Origin: Phymatolithon calcareum
Taxonomy: Eukaryota; Rhodophyta; Florideophyceae; Hapalidiales
Direction: 5' to 3'
Length of the DNA stretch: 64,000 bases
NCBI GenBank assembly: GCA_977006965.1
Contig: OZ345373.1
Coordinates: 1,674,001-1,738,000 of the forward strand
Part shown: positions 41,643-50,398 of the stretch, piece after piece
How positions within the stretch are numbered: the first letter of the stretch is position 1
Layout: each line of letters opens with the position of its first letter
Position numbers and translations under genes: made by a program
The notes under the pieces: model-generated
Database searches by the model: none
The model's input: the letters and a program-made list of their open reading frames with translations, nothing else
Told to the model about the DNA's origin: nothing

Positions 41643-41780
41643 AGTACTTAGTTCGAGCCATTGGCAAATAGTATGCAATTCTGATTGAGGCAAATGAAAA
41701 TTGTCGTGGCTGGTAAATCAAAGACGAAAGGAAAGTCGCGAGCGCGATTAAAATCATCCTCGATCATACAAAATAAGGAG
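41643..41780 (+). repeat. host repeat, right part
   Basis: The continuation of 38170-38713 beyond the LINE. Similar to 53205-53330 (AGTATGCAATTC, AAATTGTC and AAATCAAAGA blocks). The 53-kb copy shows the same order without a LINE between, acting as an empty site. Confidence 0.6.
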
Positions 41781-42137
41781 CAAAGTAATGATCAAGGTGT
41801 CATAGAATCTCCAGTTGGGTAGCTACTCACTTTTACAATAATCTACAATGTTTCGAAATACGCTAAGGAAGGTGTTGACTTTCCTCAAGTTTGGACTGAT
41901 GGTACCTCCGCAATAAATCCACTTAATTACGATATTCTCAACTCGATACATGATTGCACCTGTCCTTTAATTGAGTCTTTCTTCCGTACCATGAAATATA
42001 GCTCGGTACGACAGGTGCCGCGTGATGGTAGATGTATCGCGGTGCCTAGAATGGTATTCTGCTATTTGGAAGTGCTAGAAAGAAATCTGAGAATAGAACG
42101 GATATTGCGGAGTCGTGACGACAGTGAGCGTGGGTGA
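41694..42137 (+). pseudogene. hypothetical ORF with one in-frame stop
   Basis: Frame from ATG 41694 to TGA 42135-42137 with a single TAG at 41820-41822. The first 42 codons are Lys/Arg/Ser-rich. After the stop the frame reads SKYAKEGVDFPQVWTDGTSA, CPLIESFFRTMKYSSV and VFCYLEVLERNLRIERIL, protein-like with ordered hydrophobic spacing. I do not recognise a family. Its first part lies in the repeat shared with 53.2 kb, so it is likely a gene of that repeat element. A stop-readthrough protein is possible but less likely than decay. Confidence 0.35.
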
Positions 42138-42537
42138 AATACTTGGAGAGAGAACAGCGACAGGTCCCTTGGCTCTTCAAGAGTTTTTTCTCCGCTCAAC
42201 GCGTCAAAGAACAGCTCATGAGGATGGCGATTTCTAAATTTGCAACGTCTATGAGAAGCGATAATATTCCAACCCGGGAAGCCTAAAACAGCTAATGTGC
42301 ATGCTAACGGAAAGAACGGCATGACATTGAAACAGCTTTATGGCATAGTAAACCCGTCAAGTCAAAGAGTGGAAAGAGCAATCGACAATTGGCGGGATGT
42401 GATGAATTCAAACTTGGTCGATGCGAATTCAGCCGCCACTTTCGCCTTTTCTGGAACTAAGCAACTGTACGGGCTACCCCGTTCCCTGTATCTCCAACAA
42501 GAGCGATTTAGAATTTTCTTTTACTAATAATAAATGT
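42138..42537. other. no gene assigned
   Basis: Contains a 76-codon plus ORF (42297-42527) that reads LKQLYGIVNPSSQRVERAID and a Phe/Tyr-rich end. It follows the previous pseudogene and could be a further exon of it. No domain recognised. Confidence 0.3.
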
Positions 42538-42599
42538 TGTGGATACACATCCTTCATATACACTACATCATAGGACCACACATGTTCCTGATCAGGTAC
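42538..42599 (-). repeat. copia-like fragment, duplicated segment, left half
   Basis: GGATACACATCCTTCATATAC through TGATCAGGTAC repeats at 43502-43564. Together with 43346-43392 it forms one copy of a duplicated segment split by the hAT element. Confidence 0.7.
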
Positions 42600-43345
42600 C
42601 AGAGCATTGGAATTATTTATTTATTTTTATTCTTTTCTCGCGCAGTGTCGAGAATAAATATCAAGACTGTTGAGCTCAGAAGGAATAAATTATTGTATTT
42701 AAGTTCAGTGAGGAATAAATAACTGGTTATTCCCAATTATTGGATCCATCTAGCTGCTTTCTGTCACGATAGCATTGACGTCTTCGATTCCCCACACGTC
42801 CGAGTTAGCATGAAGGAACATCTGCTTCTCGAAATTTGCAGGAATAACGCTTCTTCTTCTGTCATCCAACGCGTAACCAGCGATAGAGAAAAACCTCTCG
42901 CACATATTCGACGTGAAAAACTCATCGCGAACATGCTTACCGAAAACTCGCGGCATCTTGGGTGCTACCAAACGGTGCTCGCCTGGTACGCAGATCCCGT
43001 TGTACTGTGTTGATTGCCATGGTTTTCATAATCCTAAATGAGGAGTCCGCAGCCGACACGTCATGTGCTATCGATGACAAACATGTCACTTTACTGTTCA
43101 AGAATACCATCGGGCCCAAATAAACAATATAATCGTCGGGCCAAAATGCTGTCATTCTCCCCCAGAAACGTAGACTTAGTCGAGCGTTCTCGAGTAAATA
43201 ATGCTTTCAAATAAATAAAATAATTGTCGTAACCACGAAGATCTCAATAAATACAATAAATATGCGCGACTCAGGAATAAATTATTGGAACAATAATTTA
43301 AATAATTACAATAGCAATTATTTTTTCCAATGCTTTGTCAGGTAC
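42592..43345 (-). mobile_element. hAT element B, 738 bp, intact ends
   Basis: TIRs are CAGAGCATTGGAA (42600) and the inverse of CAAAGCATTGGAA (ending 43337). Target duplication TCAGGTAC is perfect at 42592-42599 and 43338-43345. The paralogous uninterrupted sequence at ~43552-43570 reads ...GATCAGGTAAACACATC, an empty site. The interior keeps only the C-terminal part of a transposase. It is therefore a deletion derivative that would need a helper transposase. Confidence 0.9.
42750..42971 (-). pseudogene. hAT transposase C-terminal dimerisation fragment
   Basis: 73 codons with MCERFFSIAGYALDDRRRS and FEKQMFLHANSDVWG, the hAT dimerisation signature. It is ~75% similar by eye to the fragment at 16120-16326. 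No catalytic core is present, so it is not a working transposase. Confidence 0.75.
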
Positions 43346-43380
43346 ACACATCTTTAGCCTAGTCGTCCTATCATATTGTC

Positions 43381-43683
43381 TCATAACATGCACATCGCTT
43401 CGCTCATTTCTCCTCTTTCTCCACCCCTGATTTCTTCGATAAGACAATTGTTAGGATACACATACTGTACTTGTTGAGGATACACATACTGTACTTGTTG
43501 AGGATACACATCCTTCATATACACTACATCATAGGTCCACACATGTTCCTGATCAGGTAAACACATCTTTAGCCTAGTCGTCCTATCATATTGTCTCATA
43601 ACAATAAAAGCAGCACAAGTGCGGACCCCTTTCTCAACAGAAAGCTTTTCAGTGCTGAAACCACGGAATATCATTTCATTCAT
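43381..43683 (-). pseudogene. copia-like polyprotein fragment
   Basis: A 100-codon frame reads FIVMRQYDRTTRLKMCLPDQ then HVWTYDVVYMKD, followed by a duplicated VYPQQVQ motif. The pattern (R-x-Y-D ... T-x-DV-x-F/Y) resembles the link between integrase and reverse transcriptase in Copia elements. An 8-residue unit is duplicated at 43460-43505 (TTGTTGAGGATACACATACTGTAC type). It is short and without catalytic residues, so the call is tentative. Confidence 0.35.
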
Positions 43684-44048
43684 TGTTGTTGAAATTCACT
43701 GAATCGTTTTGTCCGACCAATGAGATCAACGGGCCTGCATGTATTGCTGTGCTACTCCATGAGGTGCAATACTTGTGACCCGTTTGTTCAGCACGTCATA
43801 TGATACAGTACGAATTTAGAACGTCCTCAGCATGATCAATCTTCGTCGCGTTGTGATGCTGCTCCGAACAAAATTTACGACATGCACTGTTGAGTCGCTG
43901 TATTCACAGCAGTTGAAGTGCAAATTTCTTCGTATATTAGACATAAACGGCTGTAGCAAAACGCCGCCCCATCTGGCAATCCATCAGTTCCGAAACGAGG
44001 GAACTTCTGCCTCTGTACGTCTTCACCGCCCCCTTCAATCAACGCACC
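43684..44048. other. upstream region of the membrane-protein gene
   Basis: No ORF of note. It presumably holds the promoter of the gene at 44049; no convincing TATA box was seen. Confidence 0.35.
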
Positions 44049-45524
44049 ATGCCTTCGAGCACTCTCCTGAACACGACAATAGAAGTCACAGTTTCCGCAA
44101 ACACAGGCAAGTTTTACGCCGGGCCTGCAAATATTTACTGGTACACTATTCTGCAAGGCATCTTCACAGTGCTGGCGATCAAGGAAATTGTTTCGGTCAT
44201 CCGTTACATCGTCAAGGGTTCATCGACTTCGCTCCGTGTCAACTCGACCATCCTCTGGCACATGGTGGAGAACTGGGAGGATCTCTTCAAAATTGGACGT
44301 CAAATTTTCTTCCCCAGGCGCATGCGCAACTTTGTCTCTCCATATTACGACGAACGAGCCCCACTCAGCCGACTAGGCTGGTCACGCATGGCTATATCTG
44401 CCCTCATTGCCCTATTTCTGTTTAGTGCCGACATTGCGCTTATCGTGGCGTCGGTTCCAAACCGCGCTCCACAAGACGCTGCTCGAATTTCCAAACTCCG
44501 TTGGAGCAACACCGCCCCGATCCCCGTTTTGCAAAAAAATACCACCATACAGGGCAGTTTCTCTCGTGTTGTCAAGCTAAAGGCCATTGGAAACGACGTT
44601 GAATTTACCAGGCTACCCTCCGTGGCGCTCGACCGGACAGACTTTCGGCGTTTCGGAGTACCCATTCCGCCGTACAACAGGACCAATACGCTCATGCACT
44701 GTAGTAACAGCGAGGTGTGGCGCGTGCTGTGTCGCATTCAATGCGAGAATCGCTTCTATCAGTACAAGCTCCGGCTCGATGTCTCCACCGACACAAATAG
44801 CAGCTTATTCTTCGTTCCGACAACGGACATTACCATGTCCAGACTCAAAGGACCGAACCGCCTTCAAGACTATATTGATGCCTTGAAAAATCAGCTGAAT
44901 ATTACCGTTAATCGTCGTATCATTACTGGCAACCAAACTACACCAGGCTCTTTTACTCTTTTCACGGTGGATGAACCACGGGAAAACACAACTGTCGCGA
45001 GCGGGGATACCCTTCTGACGCATGACGCCATTGCAACTTTGTTTTTCGGCTCAATTAAGATCGAAGCGGTGCGCAAGGCTACTTACTATACGCGAAGATT
45101 CGGAGAAAGGGCCGAGTTCAAAGACAACGTAAATGGCACAATCGCTACATCGCAACGGCCCTTTCTGCCACTCATTGGGACTGTTCTCATCTACGTTTTG
45201 GTGCAAGGCATTAGCGTCGCGCAGCAGAAAGGGTTGAAGTTGCACAGCCAGTCTTCAGAATTGGGCGCACTCTTTGAGGTAGTGGGAGCACCTTGCGTGG
45301 AGAACATGGCCAACATTGATGTCGTCGACAGACCACTCATTTGTTCTATGACGCAAGATGATCCCAACAACGAAGATACTGCCGTTGGTCACGAAGGATA
45401 TCTGCCTAGAAGAATTGTTGAGCAGGTGAGCAACTTTTTGGAAGAAGGTGACAAAGGCCCTGGACGTGAATTCTATGGTATTGTGGACAGGGTTTACTTA
45501 ACCGGGCTGGAAAGGGTCGAATAA
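44049..45524 (+). CDS. multi-pass membrane protein with large glycosylation-rich ectodomain, unknown family
   Basis: 491 residues from ATG 44049, intronless. Predicted membrane segments are at ~29-55 (IYWYTILQGIFTVLAIKEIV), ~115-137 (MAISALIALFLFSADIALIV) and ~378-398 (FLPLIGTVLIYVLVQGISVA). The 240-residue stretch between the second and third has about eight N-x-S/T sequons (NTT, NRT, NSS, NIT, NQT, NTT, NGT) and clustered cysteines (HCSNSEVWRVLCRIQCENRF), so it is likely extracytoplasmic. The C-terminal ~90 residues are soluble and acidic with VEQVSNFLEEGDKG. I recognise no family. Codon use and length point to a real host gene. A SINE copy sits only ~25 bp past its stop. Confidence 0.8.
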   Translation: MPSSTLLNTTIEVTVSANTGKFYAGPANIYWYTILQGIFTVLAIKEIVSVIRYIVKGSSTSLRVNSTILWHMVENWEDLFKIGRQIFFPRRMRNFVSPYYDERAPLSRLGWSRMAISALIALFLFSADIALIVASVPNRAPQDAARISKLRWSNTAPIPVLQKNTTIQGSFSRVVKLKAIGNDVEFTRLPSVALDRTDFRRFGVPIPPYNRTNTLMHCSNSEVWRVLCRIQCENRFYQYKLRLDVSTDTNSSLFFVPTTDITMSRLKGPNRLQDYIDALKNQLNITVNRRIITGNQTTPGSFTLFTVDEPRENTTVASGDTLLTHDAIATLFFGSIKIEAVRKATYYTRRFGERAEFKDNVNGTIATSQRPFLPLIGTVLIYVLVQGISVAQQKGLKLHSQSSELGALFEVVGAPCVENMANIDVVDRPLICSMTQDDPNNEDTAVGHEGYLPRRIVEQVSNFLEEGDKGPGREFYGIVDRVYLTGLERVE

Positions 45525-45540
45525 TTTTCTGTTGTATAAT

Positions 45541-45751
45541 ATGTAAAATGTACGAAGAAGAAAGGTAGCTTTTTATTTAAAAGTGACCAACACATCTGCT
45601 GACGCTTGGGGCAACTTTCCTAGGGCCAAGAGGTTTTGGCTAGATTCTGTCTATTGAAGAGTTTCTTTTCTTGTTGATGTAACACGATTCAGTGGACTAT
45701 AAAATCCCTCCTCTGATCTCCTTCGGGACCTCGAGGGGGAAATGTAAAATG
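45541..45751 (-). mobile_element. SINE-like element, 191 bp with 10-bp target duplication
   Basis: ATGTAAAATG at 45541-45550 and 45742-45751 brackets a 191-bp insert. On the minus strand it begins TCCCCCTCGAGGTCCCGAAG and contains GTTGCCCCAAGCGTCAGC. It ends with a TTCTTC tail. It equals the 3' third of the element at 10754-11318 and lies just downstream of the membrane-protein gene. Confidence 0.85.
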
Positions 45752-46142
45752 CCATTTCTATTACTAATTGCAAAGTTGGGGACACCAGGGGTCCTATAAT
45801 ATGATACAGCATAGATTGCACTGGCTTGCTATCCTCGTCAGGAAATGGCTTCTCGTCTGAATTCAGATTAAGATCTTTTGACCTTTTCCGCGACAGCTTT
45901 TCCAGTCTCCTTCCCTCTTAGTTGCAAGTCATTTTTACGGGTTATTCCCGTCACTAATATTTTTCTCCTTCTCAGATGCTGTTCCAAAGAGAGACAGTGC
46001 TATCGAAACATAATTGATTGTAATGCCTTGTCCTTCAGTTTGTAAGGTGACAGAGACTGTGCTCGTGAAGGAGATTGCGCTAAAAATTGAACACGCATTA
46101 GAGCATTTCGCTGATGGCTAGTTTGGAAACTGAATAATGCCT
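45752..46142. other. unassigned interval
   Basis: No ORF or repeat recognised between the SINE and the next LINE. Confidence 0.4.
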
Positions 46143-47400
46143 CCGCTAATAGGGATGTGTGTTGATTTATTTTTAAAAAGCTCCCAAGGCTTCTCTTCAA
46201 GAATAACAGGCCCGCTTTTGCACGATTTTCTAAGCTAACGTAGTTTGACTATTCAATATATCCTTGATTCGTATTTCTCTCCGAACAAGTGCTCTAGTGA
46301 GTCGCTTGCATTCATATTCAATTTCAGGACTAATTTTAGATGAAGATAGAATGCGTTGGAGCGCGACCAGCTCAATCACGGCCGTGACACCAAAGTATGC
46401 ACCTAGTACTGACTTTCTCCAAAGAGGTGCTCTGTTGAATATCAGCCGTAAGCATCGCATCCGTGTCGACCTTTCTCTTATGCGGAGAACCACCGGTAGA
46501 TTTTTCGAATCAGTTGGTATCTCGAGCGATCTGCCCTCTTCTTCCTTTGCCCATTACTCAATTATTTCTTTTCGTCGCCTTTCTTTGAGACTGAGCCCTT
46601 CTCCGCTTTATCGAGAGCTTGCCGCAGATCTCCATAGTTCTTGAGGTACTCTATGTACATAGTTGCCTCCTTAACGTCTTCATCTCCCCCAGAATACTCA
46701 TCTGCCTCATCGAGGCGTTTCTTTTGCCTCACTAGACTCCCAGAAAACCTTTCTGCTTGATGTCTTCTCGTCATGGTTGGTGGTTCAAGTTGGCAGAGAA
46801 CTCGCATTCTACTATGGCGGTGCTGGGTATATGTCCCAAAAACATTCTTGAAGAATAAACCTTCTGCAGATTCGATTGCTGATTGTAGTCGCTTTGTCAG
46901 TGGCGTCACGTGGAGTGCATACTCCCACTTTGGCAAAATAAACGACTTGAAGATTCTAACGCGTGTCACAGGCTGAAAGCCTCGAACGTTGACTCCAATA
47001 TCTCGCAGTTTGTGTATGCACCCCACTGCATTTCGTACTCTTGATAACGCCATGTCGTCTGCTACGCCTTTGTTGTTCATCCTTACTCCGAGATACGAGA
47101 GACTCCATGCTTGATGAAGAACTCGACCCGCAATGTAGAAGGTGTGTTTCGGAAGTCCCTTGTATTTAAGGATCTCGCTCTTTCCTGGCTTTTCGTTCCA
47201 GCTCATACCATTTCCTTTGTCCAGATCGTCACTATATCAAGCAGCTTCTGCATTCCTTCTCCATCCTTTGATTGCAGCAGGATATCGTCAGCGAAGAGTT
47301 GCGCTGGATTATCAGAGACGTCGCTGGGGACCTTAGAGACCGCTTCCGGGAATGTATCCATGAAGATATTGTACAGGCACGGGCTCTGCCTCCCGCTAAT
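46143..47400 (-). mobile_element. LINE family C, 5'-truncated
   Basis: Target duplication CCGCTAAT at 46143-46150 and 47393-47400. From 5' (47392): PCLYNIFMDTF, the catalytic FADDILLQSKD (near 47300), EKPGKSEILKYKGLPKHTF, SYLGVRMNNKGVADD, LPKWEYALHVTPLTKRL, FKNVFGTYTQHRHSRMRVL, TRMRCLRLIFNRAPLWRKS and YECKRLTRALVRREIRI. It ends with the TTTATTTTTAAAAAGCTCCC tail. Two long frames survive (47206-46562 and 46493-46230). A few frameshifts separate them, so it is one of the younger copies. Confidence 0.9.
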
Positions 47401-49130
47401 GACTAATGACAGAATACAGCCGATTTTGGATGGTCAGAAATACGAGTCTGGCTATATCAATATAGGATTTCTTTTTGTTTTATTGCTTCACTACGCATGC
47501 TCCAAGCTATAATGCGTACTTTTAAGACTCTATTTCTTGAACCATAATACTTTAATTTCGCAATGTCAATGGCAGTGTGTGAATTCGGAGACTGCTTCGG
47601 AATTCACACTTGAAGCACTTCCAGTCTCGCAGATTACGCTCGGAATGGTGGACGACCCTCATCAACGTCTCGAAAATAATGAGTTTTGGAGAATACTTAA
47701 GAAACTACATCCTCATCTCAGATTTTTACTTTCATGTTTTATGAGCTTGGGAATCCTAGAAGATCAATGGACACTTTCTATTATGGTAGTGAATAATTGC
47801 CTAAGCGCGAAAAAAACGTCAAACTCGCCGTGGAAACTTTTTCTTGAAAGTCTCTGCTGAGGGTTCCTTCTAAAATTGGGACAGCTACTTAAATTCGCAG
47901 TTTAAGACCATTTCCTGATCCGCTCTTCGCATTTCGAAAACTGTTCAAGAAAGGCAAGAAAGTAAGCTGTGCGAAATCGAAAAAATCTAAGAAAAGGGAT
48001 GAAATAAGGAGTATAGAGCACTTTTCGGAATTCTGATCTTGAATAGAATTACGTACAAAGACGGATAATTATCTCGAAAACAACTTCTTCAGTTTATTAT
48101 TGCCTGAGCCACTAGTTTTGAATGGTTGTAGACTACCCAGGAATACCTCAAATTTGGTAAAAGGTCTAGGTGGCAAAAACGCTCGCGCCGCTCGACCAAA
48201 AGGTTTGTTTTTTAAATCGGCCAAGGAACGGGCGTAAAATATAGTAAAATTCAGGTTGCGCCCAGACGAGAAGCTGATACTTTTCGTATGAAACCCAGTA
48301 AGCATTTTTGTATAATGATTGATTACAGCCGAACATTGGCACCTTTTGCTGACTTCATATTTGCAAATATTCACCTATTTCTACACATTTTGTCGTAGGG
48401 CGAGGCTAGTTGTGCCATGCTTGTGAAACCGCGATTCGGATATACGAGAAAGAATTGTGAACATTATATTTTAGCAAATTTATGTCTCCTCGCTGTGCGA
48501 TGCTTGTGCTGTGGAACTGCGGGCTCAAGTTGGAACCGTATGCTGTCGACCAATCACTGCGCTTGCAAAGGCATTACAATCCCGGGCTTACGCAAATGGG
48601 CAAAATAGCTGGACCTGGACCAGATCCATTGTACCCCATCGTTAGAGTTTGAATTCTAGGCCGTAAACAGTCTACAGGAAAGGACAGCTGTACTTGCGTT
48701 GGGTACGTGACAATGGGATTCCAGGAAAGCCGACCAGCTCACTCACCGAAACCGATTTTGGCGTGGAAACTACTCCGCTCTTGCGGCCCCAGTCCCTGAT
48801 TCGCTGTACCCATCACCGGCTTCATATTGTTTCGTTGTACATTATTAATGCGTTTGGGCTTCCGCGACGCCGCGTCTATTGCTGACATTGTTCTCCGTTA
48901 CAATATCATTTCTGTACTGCCGGCATGGCTGACAAGCACGAGGCTCAGTTTTAATGCTGTTCCTTCGCCAGCCTAACTAGGTAAATCCTGCCGGTCTTCG
49001 TTCGCATTGGCCAATTGTTTGAGATTTATGGGTGTGAATAACCGAGATGCTTCTTGGGTCACCGGTATTCAATTATTCATTGTCCGTGTATGGTTAGAAA
49101 CAGATTTTCTTCGTTGACAGCTATCAGGGG
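47401..49130. other. no gene assigned
   Basis: A 107-codon plus frame at 47537-47860 (start TTG) reads like protein (SQITLGMVDDPHQRLENNEF, HPHLRFLLSCFMSLGILEDQ) but has no recognised relative. Other ORFs are short. Otherwise nothing seen. Confidence 0.35.
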
Positions 49131-49600
49131 TTGGGAAATTTGGCACGTATGCTTCTTGTAGGATAATGGCACGGGGGCGTCGGTGGCACTTGCGGTGCCG
49201 GTCCCCTGGGCACTGCGGTAGCGTGGCAGAGCGTTCGGGGAGTGCCCAGGGAACAGTTGTTAGCCTCGGAAGGGGGTCGGAAGTCACGTAAGGACGAAGG
49301 AGCCCCAGAGGGCAAAGGGATGTGAGGATGGTTAGAGGTAGCGCCGGACTCCTTGGGGTTTTAGCGCCCAACTCAGGGTGTGTAGGAGCAGCGCTGGAGC
49401 GCAGATCTGTAGATCGCTGCACAGGAAGCGCCTTAGGAGCTCTGGAGGGCGCTCGGATGTCCAAGGAGGAGACTTGTGGTGGGCACCGATCGCCCTTCCG
49501 AAGACTCTCCAAGGAAGCCAAGATTTGTCGTTTACCGTATCCCCTCCATGACCTCGCCTATATGGCCCACGATGGCCGTCGACGGTAACGTGGCACGACT
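49131..49600. other. GC-rich island, no gene assigned
   Basis: Composition rises sharply between ~49150 and 49580. ORFs are open on both strands (150 codons minus 49069-49521; 88 codons plus 49322-49588), as expected from GC bias. The minus ORF is Pro/Ser/Arg-rich without a domain. It could be a captured or organelle-unlike foreign segment or the first exon of something; I cannot say. Confidence 0.3.
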
Positions 49601-49837
49601 GTAATGCTAATCAGCGAATCCTACAGTAATAGTGATATGATTCTCAGTGTAGTCGAGTATCTCCCCTTACAGTGCCCTTCAGGGCGTATATGAGACACGT
49701 GTAGGCCCGTCAGCAATTATCCCACACCTCTGTCAATTTTTCTTGTCTGCTCTTCAACATTCTGGGAACCAAATTAGAGCGGCTTGGTCAAGGTAAGCCA
49801 GTACCCAGTAGCGCAGGAAAATACCATTCAATCTTCA

Positions 49838-50398
49838 TTAACGATTTGATGAAGCACGTGTTTTTCTTCGTTTTTTACAAGCCAGTTCGCTGGACAGCTC
49901 AAAAGCCCTGTATCCTTTCAGAAACCAGGTGCAGAAGGTATGCGTAGTCTTCGTGTCCATATTTCGAAATACAGATTTGTATTTTCCAGGACTTCTTATG
50001 AAGAACGACGAGGTACCAATGCCTTGCATGGCATATAGGCAAACCAATCCAAATTTTTCGAGCTTATCTTCATGAAGCCACTTATCAACATTTCCAAATC
50101 CTTCTCTCCCGTCCCTTTGAAGGATAATAAAAAGAATCGAGTTGGCCACCGAAACGTACTTTCTGTTCAGCGTTACTATGAAACCATTAATAAAGCTATA
50201 TTTGAAACACTCTCCAGGGCGCAGGGTCCCACGTTCGTTTGGCACAATTTTAGACTTGGTGTAGCGCATGGAGAGCTGAAAGGCATACATATTAGTACTC
50301 AGGATTTTACCCATGGACTTCTTTTCCTCAATGACCGGCGGACGGTACGAAATATCCTCCTTTTTCGGAACGTAGCATATTCCTCTGTGCAATTTCAA
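49838..50398 (-). CDS. hypothetical protein, 186-codon frame
   Basis: The frame opens at a TTG (50398) and has no in-frame ATG until SMGKILSTNMYAFQLSM, so the true start is either that ATG (near 50311) or a missing exon. The product is basic and mixed. It reads YTKSKIVPNERGTLRPGECF, RKYVSVANSILFIILQRDGR, then LEKFGLVCLYAMQGIGTSSF and a Lys/Arg-rich end. Hydrophobic and charged residues alternate as in a folded domain, and the opposite strand is poor by comparison. I know no family match. No neighbours suggest a function. Confidence 0.4.
   Translation of the reverse strand: MKLHRGICYVPKKEDISYRPPVIEEKKSMGKILSTNMYAFQLSMRYTKSKIVPNERGTLRPGECFKYSFINGFIVTLNRKYVSVANSILFIILQRDGREGFGNVDKWLHEDKLEKFGLVCLYAMQGIGTSSFFIRSPGKYKSVFRNMDTKTTHTFCTWFLKGYRAFELSSELACKKRRKTRASSNR

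Noticed and set aside
43440-43510. CRISPR-like array in the TTGAGGATACACATACTGTAC repeats
   Set aside because: Only two tandem units without spacers, inside a eukaryotic retroelement fragment.
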